From positions 1 to 64,000 of the forward strand of contig JAFZWK010000028.1 of the NCBI GenBank assembly GCA_017617335.1: a DNA stretch of 64,000 nt, written 5' to 3'. The translations under genes and the position numbers were made by a program. The notes beneath the pieces were generated by a model. It had not been told where the DNA came from, did not search any database, and saw only the letters and a list, made by a program, of their open reading frames with translations. Positions 45,209 through 54,093 of the stretch are shown here, piece after piece (the stretch's first letter is position 1; the number at the start of each line of letters is the position of its first letter). The DNA comes from Bacteroidaceae bacterium. Lineage in GTDB: Bacteria > Bacteroidota > Bacteroidia > Bacteroidales > Bacteroidaceae.

Positions 45209-45706
45209 AGCGTGACAATTGGGACAATTAGGACAATTAATTTCTGCACGTTCCGCTGCTCGCGGGGAAGGGAGAATCTTCTCTAAATAATTAGTTATAA
45301 CGGTAATATAACTAACTAATATATATATACTTATAACATTATATTTATTATATATATAATTATTATTATTCAATAATATTATTATCAATATCATATATAT
45401 ACCTATATATATTATTATCTATAGTTGTATTTATTTCAGTAATCAGAAATGGCTACTCTGGTGAGGTTTTCAGCAAAAAAAAGGAGGGAAAAGCAGCAAA
45501 AAATGCAGATTTTTGAATGAAAAATGCAGGAAAATGAGCTAAAAATGAGGTGTTTTTCAGGAGAAAACGATAAGTACTACACAGTAGCACTACACTTAAC
45601 TAACTGATTATTAACAACATAAACTAATAGCCTCATTCCCTTGACTCGTGATTTGGGAGAGTTTGGAGCAAAAATTAATTGTCCTAATTGTCCCAATTGT
45701 CACGCT
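45209..45706. repeat. Perfect 35-base inverted repeat around an AT-rich block
   Basis: The arms 45209-45243 and 45672-45706 are exact reverse complements. Each is built of 9-bp subunits of the form GACAATTRG, for example GGGACAATTAGGACAATTAA. The 428 bp between them contain a TA-rich tract and no gene. A shorter relative, GCGTGACAATTAGGACAA, occurs at 48174-48191, beyond the far end of the next gene. Such ends could belong to a small non-autonomous mobile element or to protein-binding sites. Confidence 0.85.
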
Positions 45707-45754
45707 GGGGGGAAAATAAGCTTTGCCGGCAATCGCGACTAGAGTTGAGCTGCG

Positions 45755-48046
45755 CTAATTTCTATTCCGTTTTAGCGTATAAGTATTGGTGTTCCGGCCA
45801 TCCTCCATTTGATACAGCACCCAACTGTTTCCGTCTGGTTGGGCTTCAAGCCTCCAGTCAAAGTCCGGATTCATCAGCAGTTTTCTGACAGAGCGTGGAA
45901 AGGCGTTTGCATGGCGAGCGTCTTCCCAAGTGCGTATCGTCGAGAAGATCCGCTCTTTCTGGGGACATTTCTCAACATCCTCCTGATTGATAGATAAGAA
46001 GTAGGTCGCTCCATATCCTACGGCAAGGGCTTCTACGTGTTCGTATTGCTCTACAAAAGAGGTGTCTTTTATGGCGAAGTTATTCCCGAAGGAAACGGGG
46101 AAAAAGTTAGAGTAAGTGACGTCGCGCAAATCCTTCCCCTCGCTGGTGGTGCTGCCCCATTCCCTGGTATCCAAATCATACATGTTACGCCCACCCCCTA
46201 CGTTCCATACACTTTGATAGTGCCATGAGGCTTCCGACAGGGTTGCGCCCGAGAAGCGGATATAGGGTACACCCAATTCGTGGGCGTGTTCGAACAGAAC
46301 CCTGAAGAAACGTTTGGCAGCATAATATCCGTGGCCACTATTGAAGAGAAACTCCTGCCCGTCAAAGTCGTACATGCTTACTCCGCTATGCTTGGCCACT
46401 TCGGCATAGTATTTGGCTATCTCATCCTGAAGTGCCATGTTCGGAATCAGGCCTTCGTAGCCCCAGGGCAATGTGACTTGCGGTTTGTAAACGGTGTCTA
46501 GGGCATGATGGGATACAGCCTTCGTGCCCCAGTAGCCTCTCTGCACATTCTTCAGCCTATAGGGGTATGAGTCAGAAACACCAAGATAATGAATCAGTTC
46601 ATGCCCTATTTTAACCATATTCAACTCCTTGCAATGGCCTTGCCAACTAGCAATTTCCTCCATGTAGGTGGGGTCGTCGATAATGATAATAGTGTCCTCG
46701 GGGGAAAGGTCTTTCATCAACACCCTCTTCTGCTGGTAGCACAGGCTGTCGCTAGGTTCAGGGCTTGCATCCATCGTGCCGGGAGCTAGGGAGTTGGTGA
46801 TACAGACACGCCCCAGCATCAGACCCTCGGTCTCTGCCATATCGGCATATTCGCGATGAGACTTGTTGTTGCCGCTGCTGAAACGGAAAGGTTTTGCCGA
46901 CTGATTCGGGCCGTCCAAATAACCGCCATTTCCACGGTTCGGGCGCAGGAAACCCTGATCATAGGCATGTATGGTGGGGAAACCCAATCGTTTCGTGTAG
47001 GATATGATGCTGTCGTAGAGGCAACCGGAAGTGATTACATCGGGAGAAAATGCGGAGGGGTCTTTTATCCATTTACCGTGGATGGTAGGGTACGGCAAGT
47101 GCTCCGACAGCACAATATCCTGAATCACATCCAATAGAGCCGTGCTGTCCGGGCTCCCCCATAAGGCGATGGAAGAACCGATGTAGTCGATGCCGGGCAA
47201 TGGCTCCACGTCAATATGATTCGGTTTGTTGACCGGCATATGGGGGATTAGTGAATACAATACTTGGCGATGTTGAGAACGGTCGCGCGAAAAATAACTC
47301 AGGGAGATACGTCCCGAACTGTCCACCAAGGCCGCATTGCCATACATGATGCGGTAGTAGGGTGCTTTATTGGCATAAAAAGCTACGTCGCTGATGCCGT
47401 CACCACCCAGAGTGAAAACCTGACCTTCGTGCAAATCGTCAGGCAAGGGGAAACGCTGGGCATCGGGTGTATGGATAATGTACTGGAACGGAGCCGCGTC
47501 GCCTTCTACATCCGAAGTGCCACCTAATGTATTGTCATTCAGCGCCAATACGCCGATACTATAGTTTACAACGTCGCTTGTGTCCCTGGCCACTCCGATT
47601 ATTTCTCCCATAAGGTTGGTGATGTTGGTATGGTAGGAACCCCATTGAATGGCGTTGATGCCATTTCGCGGCTCAATACTTACAAGCGATAGTTTCAGGT
47701 ATTTGTCGTGCTGTTGTAATTGCACCTTGGCTACCGATCCGTTTGGATAACTGAGGGTCATCAACCTCTTTCGTCTGTCAAAATGCGCCTTCTCTGGGTA
47801 GTAATATTCCTTTTTCTCGTTGTCATACAGAGACATCAATGGCGAAGGCTTGTCAGCAGGACTGAACTCCCAATAGGGCTTCTTGGTGATATTCTTCATG
47901 CTGTGTATGTACCCCCTTTGATTTACATCAATACTGAAATATTTGGTCTTGAAAGTCCAGGAGCGGTTCTCCTGATGACTATAGGCTGAGAAAAAAAACG
48001 CTGTAAAAAGGACGTAACCTATGGTTGTTCTGATGTTTTTTTCCAT
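45755..48046 (-). CDS. Large secreted protein of unknown family, glycosidase-like layout
   Basis: I do not recognise a named family for this 763-residue product. A signal peptide (to AYSHQ) is followed by a beta-sandwich-like half (about 25-300). After it comes an alpha/beta region with motifs suggestive of a barrel enzyme: IIIIDDPTYMEEIASW, MYDFDGQEFLFNSGHGYY, VPYIRFSGATLSEASWHYQ. The C-terminal domain is small and beta-rich. The layout resembles glycoside hydrolases of clans with an N-terminal sandwich and a catalytic barrel, with D or E in the DFDGQE block as possible catalytic acids. That is inference. It is transcribed against its neighbours and lies between copies of the GACAATT repeats, which suggests it was acquired separately. 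The start is set at the MEKNIRTT methionine. Confidence 0.65.
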   Translation of the reverse strand: MEKNIRTTIGYVLFTAFFFSAYSHQENRSWTFKTKYFSIDVNQRGYIHSMKNITKKPYWEFSPADKPSPLMSLYDNEKKEYYYPEKAHFDRRKRLMTLSYPNGSVAKVQLQQHDKYLKLSLVSIEPRNGINAIQWGSYHTNITNLMGEIIGVARDTSDVVNYSIGVLALNDNTLGGTSDVEGDAAPFQYIIHTPDAQRFPLPDDLHEGQVFTLGGDGISDVAFYANKAPYYRIMYGNAALVDSSGRISLSYFSRDRSQHRQVLYSLIPHMPVNKPNHIDVEPLPGIDYIGSSIALWGSPDSTALLDVIQDIVLSEHLPYPTIHGKWIKDPSAFSPDVITSGCLYDSIISYTKRLGFPTIHAYDQGFLRPNRGNGGYLDGPNQSAKPFRFSSGNNKSHREYADMAETEGLMLGRVCITNSLAPGTMDASPEPSDSLCYQQKRVLMKDLSPEDTIIIIDDPTYMEEIASWQGHCKELNMVKIGHELIHYLGVSDSYPYRLKNVQRGYWGTKAVSHHALDTVYKPQVTLPWGYEGLIPNMALQDEIAKYYAEVAKHSGVSMYDFDGQEFLFNSGHGYYAAKRFFRVLFEHAHELGVPYIRFSGATLSEASWHYQSVWNVGGGRNMYDLDTREWGSTTSEGKDLRDVTYSNFFPVSFGNNFAIKDTSFVEQYEHVEALAVGYGATYFLSINQEDVEKCPQKERIFSTIRTWEDARHANAFPRSVRKLLMNPDFDWRLEAQPDGNSWVLYQMEDGRNTNTYTLKRNRN

Positions 48047-48173
48047 TTTCCGGTAATGCTTAGATGTGTTAATACTGCAAGGATACACAATAATACGCAA
48101 ATTGGGGGTTGATATTCTCAGGTTCAAACCACCAAAAACCAAGCGTACAGTGTCGCTTTCCCATTATGTAGTG

Positions 48174-48191
48174 GCGTGACAATTAGGACAA
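48174..48191. repeat. Third copy of the GACAATT repeat unit
   Basis: GCGTGACAATTAGGACAA matches the arms of the inverted repeat at 45209-45706, but with one 9-bp subunit fewer. It lies on the far side of the large unknown gene, in the same orientation as the left arm. The pair may mark the boundaries of an inserted cassette. Confidence 0.7.
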
Positions 48192-48233
48192 AAGACACCC
48201 CATTTTTTTGCATGCTTCATTCCCCTACTTCAT

Positions 48234-48653
48234 CTAAATTCCTCTGCTTTTGAATATGAGGTCTCTGGCAGCTGTTACTTCCTGAAACTTCTTTTGGGCA
48301 ACCTGACGGATTTCCTCGCTCATCTGGGCTACACGATCAGGATGATTCTGCATGGCATGCTTACGATAGGCCTGTCGGACTTCATCATCCGTGGCAGTAG
48401 GTGAAATCCCTAAGGTCTGATAGGCTTTAGCTAAGGAGCTGGCTTCCTCAGGGCGCTGATAAGTCTGACGATACTTTTGGTATCGGCGCTGGTATCCAGC
48501 TTGCTGATGATAGAATTCCTCTGCCTGCTTGGCACGCTTCTTCCGCGCAAAGAATCCCTCTATCATGGTTCCTAAGAAGAAGAACCAGATCATCATCCAG
48601 AATCCGCCATGCCGATAGCCATAAATAGCCAAGATCCACTTTATTAGCCACAT
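48234..48653 (-). CDS. Membrane-anchored DnaJ-domain protein
   Basis: The 139-residue protein has two hydrophobic segments at the N-terminus (about 1-35, with GGFWMMIWFFFLGTMI), then a basic helical stretch (FFARKKRAKQAEEFYHQQ). The last 65 residues are a J domain, containing KAYQTLGISPTATDDEVRQAYRKHAM and the HPD motif HPDRVA. It should recruit and stimulate Hsp70 at the membrane, possibly like DjlA or small TerB-linked DnaJ proteins. No TerB domain is present. The gene is divergent from the GH20 operon and shares the promoter space at 48654-48761. Confidence 0.85.
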   Translation of the reverse strand: MWLIKWILAIYGYRHGGFWMMIWFFFLGTMIEGFFARKKRAKQAEEFYHQQAGYQRRYQKYRQTYQRPEEASSLAKAYQTLGISPTATDDEVRQAYRKHAMQNHPDRVAQMSEEIRQVAQKKFQEVTAARDLIFKSRGI

Positions 48654-48671
48654 ATTCTATGAAATTCTGTA

Positions 48672-48703
48672 CAAAGGTAGACCTTTTCTGCTTTTTTTGC
48701 AAA
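48672..48703 (-). promoter_or_regulatory. Promoter of the DnaJ-domain gene
   Basis: On the minus strand TTTG (48703-48700), a 20-bp spacer and TACCTTTG (48679-48672) give an almost ideal match. The message would start close to the gene. It faces the GH20 promoter, whose -7 box has the identical sequence TACCTTTG. Confidence 0.75.
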
Positions 48704-48711
48704 AAAATTGA

Positions 48712-48719
48712 TACCTTTG
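48712..48719 (+). promoter_or_regulatory. -7 box of the GH20/GH35 operon
   Basis: TACCTTTG matches TAnnTTTG and lies about 43 bases before the GH20 start at 48762. The expected upstream element is weak (CTG at 48688-48690 with a 21-bp spacer). The operon may depend on an activator. Confidence 0.55.
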
Positions 48720-48761
48720 CATATAACTTTAATCAAAAAACAACAAAAAACTTTCTTTATC

Positions 48762-50369
48762 ATGAAACGACTCAGATATCTACTGATTACCTGTTTGGCA
48801 TTGTTAGGCAGCGAACAAATCACAGCCGGTGTAAGCATCATTCCGCAACCCACCAGCATCGTGGAGAAGAAAGGCAGTTACATCCTGCCAGAGAATTTAA
48901 CCATCGGATTCAACAACGAGAGCCTTGAACCTGCAGCTCAGTACCTGCTGGAGAAGCTGGCGCCTGCTACAGGGTACAACATCACTCTTAAGAAGGGCGT
49001 TAAGGGAAACATCTCCCTGCAACTTGCCTCTCCAGCAAACCAGGAGGACGAGAGCTACAGCCTGCGGTCCAGCATCGAAGGTGTCACGATAGAGTCTGCC
49101 AGTTATAAAGGCATCATCCATGGCATCTCCACACTTCGACAGCTTCTTCCCTACCAGATAGAGTGTGAGTCCGTCATTCGCGGCTTAGCATGGGAAATTC
49201 CTGCGGTGAAGATTGAAGATGCTCCGGCATACGAATGGCGAGGTCTGATGCTTGATCCTGTCCGCCATTTCTATTCCGTCAACGAGACAAAGCGTCTGCT
49301 CGACATCATGGCACTATACAAACTTTCCAAGTTCCATTGGCATCTGATTGACTCTCAAGCCTGGAGAATCGAGATAAAAAAATACCCCTTGCTGACCGAC
49401 AAGGGTGCATGGCGTGATCCTCTGGAAGAATATATTGACAAAGCTTGCGAGCAACGGGCAGCCAACGAGAAAAATCCCACGATGCATTTGCCACAGAACT
49501 ATTTCCGCGTGCAGGATGGCAAACGGCAATACGGTGGATATTACACCCAGAATGACATCCGTGAGATAGTGGCTTATGCAGCTGTTCGGGGTATCGATGT
49601 GGTTCCTGAAATCGATATGCCTGGCCACAACTGGATGGCCACTCAATGCTATCCCTGGCTTAGCTGTGGTCATGATGGTAACGATCCTCTTTGTCTGGGC
49701 AGCGATTCCGTGATGCAGTTCTGCCGCGATGTCTTCAAGGAGGTCTTCGAACTTTTCCCATACAATTTCACAGAGATAGGTGGTGATGAAGTAGGCCGTG
49801 GGAGATGGGCAAATTGCTCTCTTTGTCAGGCTCGCATCAAGGAACAGAATCTGGGTGGACTGGAGGAGTTGCAATCATGGTTCACTCGCGAAATGGAAAA
49901 ATATTTCAACGAAAACGGTCGCCGCCTGATTGGTTGGGATGAGATCCTCGAAGGTGGAGTTTCGCCTACCGCTACCGTCAACTGGTGGCAAGGATATCAT
50001 GGTGATGTCGTACAGCGTTCTACAGCTGGAGGCAACGAGGTCATCTGTTGTCCCACCACATTTTGCTACTTCGATTATCCACAGGACAACAATACGATGC
50101 GTACCCTTTATGAAGGCGACGTAGTGCCTACCGATTTGTCTGACGATCAAAAGAAACTGGTGAAGGGCATGCAAGCCAACATCTGGTGTGAATACATTCC
50201 TTCCGAAGCCCGTATGCAGTACATGGTATTCCCTCGCGCCTTGGCTTTGGCAGAAAAAGCATGGACTACACAAAACCGACAGGGTTGGGATTCATATCTT
50301 TATCGCCTTAACAATCACTTGACACGTCTCTCGACTATGAAAGTCAATTATCGCCCACTAAATGAATAA
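48762..50369 (+). CDS. Secreted GH20 beta-N-acetylhexosaminidase
   Basis: The 535-residue protein has a signal peptide (to ITAGV), an N-terminal GH20b-like domain (about 25-155) and the GH20 catalytic barrel. The barrel shows family blocks YEWRGLMLDPVRHFYSV, LSKFHWHLIDSQAWRIEI, VPEIDMPGHNW and the catalytic pair D342-E343 in TEIGGDEVGRG. It removes terminal GlcNAc or GalNAc from glycoproteins, glycolipids or chitobiose by substrate-assisted catalysis. It is the first gene of a forward operon with GH35 and a histidine phosphatase, and its stop overlaps the next start. I chose the ATG at 48762, downstream of the promoter, over the in-frame start at 48708. Confidence 0.94.
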   Translation: MKRLRYLLITCLALLGSEQITAGVSIIPQPTSIVEKKGSYILPENLTIGFNNESLEPAAQYLLEKLAPATGYNITLKKGVKGNISLQLASPANQEDESYSLRSSIEGVTIESASYKGIIHGISTLRQLLPYQIECESVIRGLAWEIPAVKIEDAPAYEWRGLMLDPVRHFYSVNETKRLLDIMALYKLSKFHWHLIDSQAWRIEIKKYPLLTDKGAWRDPLEEYIDKACEQRAANEKNPTMHLPQNYFRVQDGKRQYGGYYTQNDIREIVAYAAVRGIDVVPEIDMPGHNWMATQCYPWLSCGHDGNDPLCLGSDSVMQFCRDVFKEVFELFPYNFTEIGGDEVGRGRWANCSLCQARIKEQNLGGLEELQSWFTREMEKYFNENGRRLIGWDEILEGGVSPTATVNWWQGYHGDVVQRSTAGGNEVICCPTTFCYFDYPQDNNTMRTLYEGDVVPTDLSDDQKKLVKGMQANIWCEYIPSEARMQYMVFPRALALAEKAWTTQNRQGWDSYLYRLNNHLTRLSTMKVNYRPLNE

Positions 50370-52791
50370 ACCTATGAGAAAGCTTTTTCTACTGATATAT
50401 ATCCTTACTGCACTTTGTAGTTATTCAGCACAGAATAAAAACCAGGCTGGCAACTTCCGTATAGGGGACAAGATCTTTCTCCTTAACGACAAGCCCTTCG
50501 TAGTAAAAGCCGCTGAGGTGCACTATCCCCGTATCCCTCGCGAATATTGGGATCAACGCATCAAGATGTGCAAGGCCCTGGGAATGAACACATTGTGCAT
50601 CTACATCTTCTGGAACTCGCACGAGCAGCAACAAAATGTCTTCGATTTTACAGGCAACAACGACATCCGCGCCTTCGTGCAGCTGGCACAAAAGAACGGT
50701 ATGTGGGTTATTGTGCGTCCAGGGCCTTACGTCTGTGCAGAATGGGAGATGGGTGGCCTGCCTTGGTGGCTGCTGAAGAAGAAGGACATTCGTCTGCGTG
50801 AGCAAGACCCCTTCTTCATGGAACGCCTCGAGATCTTCGAGAAGAAGGTTGGAGAACAGTTGGGTGACCTGACAATCGATAAGGGAGGTCCCATCATTAT
50901 GGTGCAGGTGGAGAACGAATACGGCAGCTATGGCGAGGACAAACCTTACATCAGCGCAGTCAGGGATATCATTCGGAAAAGTGGCTTCGACAAGGTAGAA
51001 TTGTTTCAATGCGACTGGTCATCCAACTTCACCAAGAACGGACTCGATGACCTCACATGGACGATGAACTTTGGTACGGGTGCTAATATTGACCAGGAGT
51101 TTAAAAAGTTAGGTGAGCTGCGTCCCAACAGCCCAAAGATGTGCTCCGAGTTCTGGAGCGGCTGGTTCGACAAATGGGGAGGACACCACGAGACACGCGG
51201 CGCTGATGCAATGGTTGATGGTATCTCGCAGATGCTCGACCGCGGAATCAGCTTCTCACTCTACATGACTCACGGCGGCACCAATTGGGGCCACTGGGCT
51301 GGTGCAAACTCTCCTGGCTTCGCTCCTGACGTGACCAGTTACGACTACGACGCGCCCATTAACGAGGCAGGACAAGCGACCGATAAGTTTTGGAAGCTGC
51401 GCAAGGCGATGGAGAAATACAGTGGTTCGTTCAATCCCCAGACAGGAAAGTGGGAAGGCTCTGCAAAGCTTCCCTCCGTTCCAAAGGAATACCCCACTAT
51501 TGCCATTCCCAAGTTCAAGCTCACCGAATTTTGGCCGCTGTTTTACGGTTGCGACAGCATTGCTGTGAAGGGCGGTCTGATGACCTTCGAGGAGATGGAC
51601 TTCGGCTGGGGCTCAATGATGTACGTTACCGAGTTGCCCGAAATCCCCGTGCAGAGCATCATGAAGCTCGATGCTCACGATTATGCGCAGGTATTCATCA
51701 ACGGCAAGTTCATGGGCAAGGTGGACCGTGTGAAGCATGAGCAGACCTTGAAACTGCCAGCCGTGAAGAAAGGCGACCAACTGATGATTCTCGTAGAGGG
51801 CATGGGCCGCATCAATTTTGGTCGAGCCATCAAGGACTTCAAGGGCATTGTCAGCGACGTTATAATCACAGCTGAAGTTGACAACAACGAAACAACATGG
51901 AAGCCCCGTCAGTGGATCAAGGTTCGTCTGCAAGACGACTACAAGACAGCCGAGAATGCTTTTAATTCGCGATATAGGTGTGTGCAAGTGATGCCTCATT
52001 TGCATAATGGTAAGTGTGTGGAAGTGATGCCCGAGGGCATCGGATACTACCGTGGCTACTTTAATATAAATAAGGTAGGCGACACATTCCTTAACCTCGA
52101 TAACTGGGGCAAGGGACAGGTTTATGTCAACGGTCACGCCATTGGTCGTCATTGGTACATCGGTCCACAGCAGACACTCTATGTCCCAGGTTGCTGGCTG
52201 AAAAAAGGTAAGAATGAAGTCATTGTGCTTGACGTGATGGGACCACGAGGTGAAAAGACTATCGAAGGCCTGCAGAAACCTATCATCGACAAACTCAACC
52301 TGGATCGCCCGCAAACTCATCGTTTGGAAGGACAGAATCTTGACCTCACAGGTGAGAAGCCTGTACTGGAAGGTGAGTTCAAGCCTGGTAATGGTTGGCA
52401 GGAAGTGAAGTTCGACAAGCCCGTCAGCGGTCGCTACGTCTGCATCGAAGCCCTCAACAGCCACATGAATCGCGAGTACTGCTGCATTGCTGAATGGTAC
52501 ATGCTGGGAGCCAACGGCACACGTCTCAGTCGCGAACCCTGGCAGGTGGCTTACTGCGATGATGAAGACATCGAGAGTGGCAACAAGACTGCCGACAAGA
52601 TCTTTGACCTGCAGGAGAGCACTTATTGGTCAACGAACCAAGGCGTGCAGTTCCCTCACTATCTCATCATCGACCTCGGTCAGGACCAGACCTTCAGCGG
52701 TTTCCAGTACCTGCCACGCGTAGAAGCTGGCGCACCTGAAAGCATCAAGCAGTACCGAATCTACGTCAAGAGTGATACTTTCAAATTCTGA
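50362..52791 (+). CDS. Secreted GH35 beta-galactosidase with C-terminal discoidin domain
   Basis: The 809-residue protein has a signal peptide (to SAQNK) and a GH35 barrel. Its blocks are EVHYPRIPREYW, GPYVCAEWEMGGLPWWL, acid/base E186 in QVENEYGSYGED and nucleophile E263 in KMCSEFWSGWFDKWG. Two beta-sandwich domains follow (about 395-640), and the C-terminal part (about 660-809) is a discoidin/F5/8C-type carbohydrate-binding domain. GH35 enzymes release galactose from beta-1,3 and beta-1,4 linked chains of plant galactans or host glycans. The start overlaps the GH20 stop by 8 bp; a downstream ATG at 50374 would give a cleaner signal peptide. Confidence 0.93.
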   Translation: MNKPMRKLFLLIYILTALCSYSAQNKNQAGNFRIGDKIFLLNDKPFVVKAAEVHYPRIPREYWDQRIKMCKALGMNTLCIYIFWNSHEQQQNVFDFTGNNDIRAFVQLAQKNGMWVIVRPGPYVCAEWEMGGLPWWLLKKKDIRLREQDPFFMERLEIFEKKVGEQLGDLTIDKGGPIIMVQVENEYGSYGEDKPYISAVRDIIRKSGFDKVELFQCDWSSNFTKNGLDDLTWTMNFGTGANIDQEFKKLGELRPNSPKMCSEFWSGWFDKWGGHHETRGADAMVDGISQMLDRGISFSLYMTHGGTNWGHWAGANSPGFAPDVTSYDYDAPINEAGQATDKFWKLRKAMEKYSGSFNPQTGKWEGSAKLPSVPKEYPTIAIPKFKLTEFWPLFYGCDSIAVKGGLMTFEEMDFGWGSMMYVTELPEIPVQSIMKLDAHDYAQVFINGKFMGKVDRVKHEQTLKLPAVKKGDQLMILVEGMGRINFGRAIKDFKGIVSDVIITAEVDNNETTWKPRQWIKVRLQDDYKTAENAFNSRYRCVQVMPHLHNGKCVEVMPEGIGYYRGYFNINKVGDTFLNLDNWGKGQVYVNGHAIGRHWYIGPQQTLYVPGCWLKKGKNEVIVLDVMGPRGEKTIEGLQKPIIDKLNLDRPQTHRLEGQNLDLTGEKPVLEGEFKPGNGWQEVKFDKPVSGRYVCIEALNSHMNREYCCIAEWYMLGANGTRLSREPWQVAYCDDEDIESGNKTADKIFDLQESTYWSTNQGVQFPHYLIIDLGQDQTFSGFQYLPRVEAGAPESIKQYRIYVKSDTFKF

Positions 52792-52814
52792 CTCATAAAC
52801 ATCGACCTGTCAAC

Positions 52815-54089
52815 ATGAACAGAACTTTTTATATACTATCATTACTTCTTCTAAGCTGCAACCTATGGGCTCAGAAAAGTATCATCGAAGAAATTCGAGA
52901 GGATAAGAACATCAGTGGCGGAGGGTACTATGCATATCCTTATCCAGAGCACCCTCTGCCTCGTCTAACCCCTGCCCCAAAAGGATACAAGCCCTTCTAC
53001 ATCAGTCATTATGGACGTCACGGAAGCCGTTGGCTGCATGATGCTTCTCTATACAAGATGCCGGTAGAAACACTTGCTAAAGCAGAACATTATGGCAAAC
53101 TTACCTCACGCGGACAGGAAGTCCTTGTCCAACTTCGACAAATTCAGCAGGAATCAAAGGGTCATATCGGCGAACTGACCTCTGTAGGAGCCCGTCAACA
53201 TGAAGGCATTGCTCAACGCATGACCAAGAATTTCCCTGAAATCTTCAAGGGAGATGCCCTGATCGACTGCAAATCAAGTGTCGTTATGCGATGTGCCCTT
53301 TCCATGCTCAATGAGGTAAAGGCATTCAAAGCATTCAACCCTCGCCTACGAATTACGGCTGATGCAAGCCAGGCCGACATGTGGTATTTGGTTTATGGAA
53401 ACGAGAAAGCCAACGAATTGGAGCGTCGTGCAAGAGATAATGAAATAGCTGCCTACAAAGGCAATCACATGCATCTTGACCATTTTCTGCAAACTCTCTT
53501 TACTGACCAACAGTTCGTTCAAGACAGTCTTGACGTAATGAACTTTGTTGGCAACATGGCTGCTGTCATCTCCAACCAGCAAAGCCACGACACGAACGTC
53601 TCCTTCTGGGACCTTTTCGATGAGCAGGAACTCCTCAATAACTGGTTGTGCGACAATGCTTTTTGGTATGTTGTTCGCAGTTCATCTCCTATCACCGAAG
53701 GTTATATGCCTCACCTAGCCGAAAATTTACTCCGAAATATCATCGAGTCAGCAGACAAAGCCATCTCTGAGGGCAAGTGCCAAGCCAATCTCCGTTTCGG
53801 ACACGATGCTTGTCTGATGCCTCTCGTTTCCCTGATGAACATAGGAAACTATGGCGCTGTTATCGATGACCTGGAAGATTTACCAGAACGCAACTGGTGG
53901 CTGCATCGCATCATTCCTATGGGGGGCAATCTTCAGATCATCTTCTATCGCAAGAAGAAATCCGATGATATTCTCGTCAAGGCTCTCCTCTGTGAGAATG
54001 AAGTTACCTTCCCCGTTCAGTCAGACTTGGCACCCTATTATCATTGGTCCGATGTGCGTGACTTTTATCTGAAGATGCTCCAGCCATGA
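52815..54089 (+). CDS. Secreted histidine acid phosphatase, MINPP/phytase-like
   Basis: The 424-residue protein has a signal peptide (to NLWAQK) and the branch-2 histidine phosphatase signature ISHYGRHGSRW (R68, H69, R72), where the histidine is phosphorylated. A distal HD pair, RFGHDACL (around 336-343), supplies the proton donor. Relatives include multiple-inositol-polyphosphate phosphatases and phytases. It would release phosphate from inositol phosphates or other phosphomonoesters outside the cell. Typical MINPP enzymes have HAE at the distal site, so the HD form may indicate a somewhat different substrate. Located 23 bp after the GH35 gene and 4 bp before the next unknown gene. Confidence 0.88.
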   Translation: MNRTFYILSLLLLSCNLWAQKSIIEEIREDKNISGGGYYAYPYPEHPLPRLTPAPKGYKPFYISHYGRHGSRWLHDASLYKMPVETLAKAEHYGKLTSRGQEVLVQLRQIQQESKGHIGELTSVGARQHEGIAQRMTKNFPEIFKGDALIDCKSSVVMRCALSMLNEVKAFKAFNPRLRITADASQADMWYLVYGNEKANELERRARDNEIAAYKGNHMHLDHFLQTLFTDQQFVQDSLDVMNFVGNMAAVISNQQSHDTNVSFWDLFDEQELLNNWLCDNAFWYVVRSSSPITEGYMPHLAENLLRNIIESADKAISEGKCQANLRFGHDACLMPLVSLMNIGNYGAVIDDLEDLPERNWWLHRIIPMGGNLQIIFYRKKKSDDILVKALLCENEVTFPVQSDLAPYYHWSDVRDFYLKMLQP

Positions 54090-54093
54090 TTTG

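Larger units (their letters stand above)
45024..45754. other. 731-bp intergenic AT-rich region
   Basis: No gene is supported in this stretch, the longest gene-free region of the window; an open frame on the reverse strand (45032-45394) is low complexity and repeat-encoded. It carries array 4 at its left end and the perfect 35-base inverted repeat. Between the arms lie a long TA-rich microsatellite-like tract (about 45285-45420) and a purine-rich A/G segment (45470-45560). It separates the GH18 gene from a reverse-strand gene, so the region lies between two convergent transcripts. Confidence 0.7.

Noticed and set aside
45032..45394. A 120-residue reverse open frame after the GH18 gene
   Set aside because: The translation is low complexity (NNNNYIYNKYN) and includes peptides encoded by the array and the inverted repeat; no start signal or family supports it.
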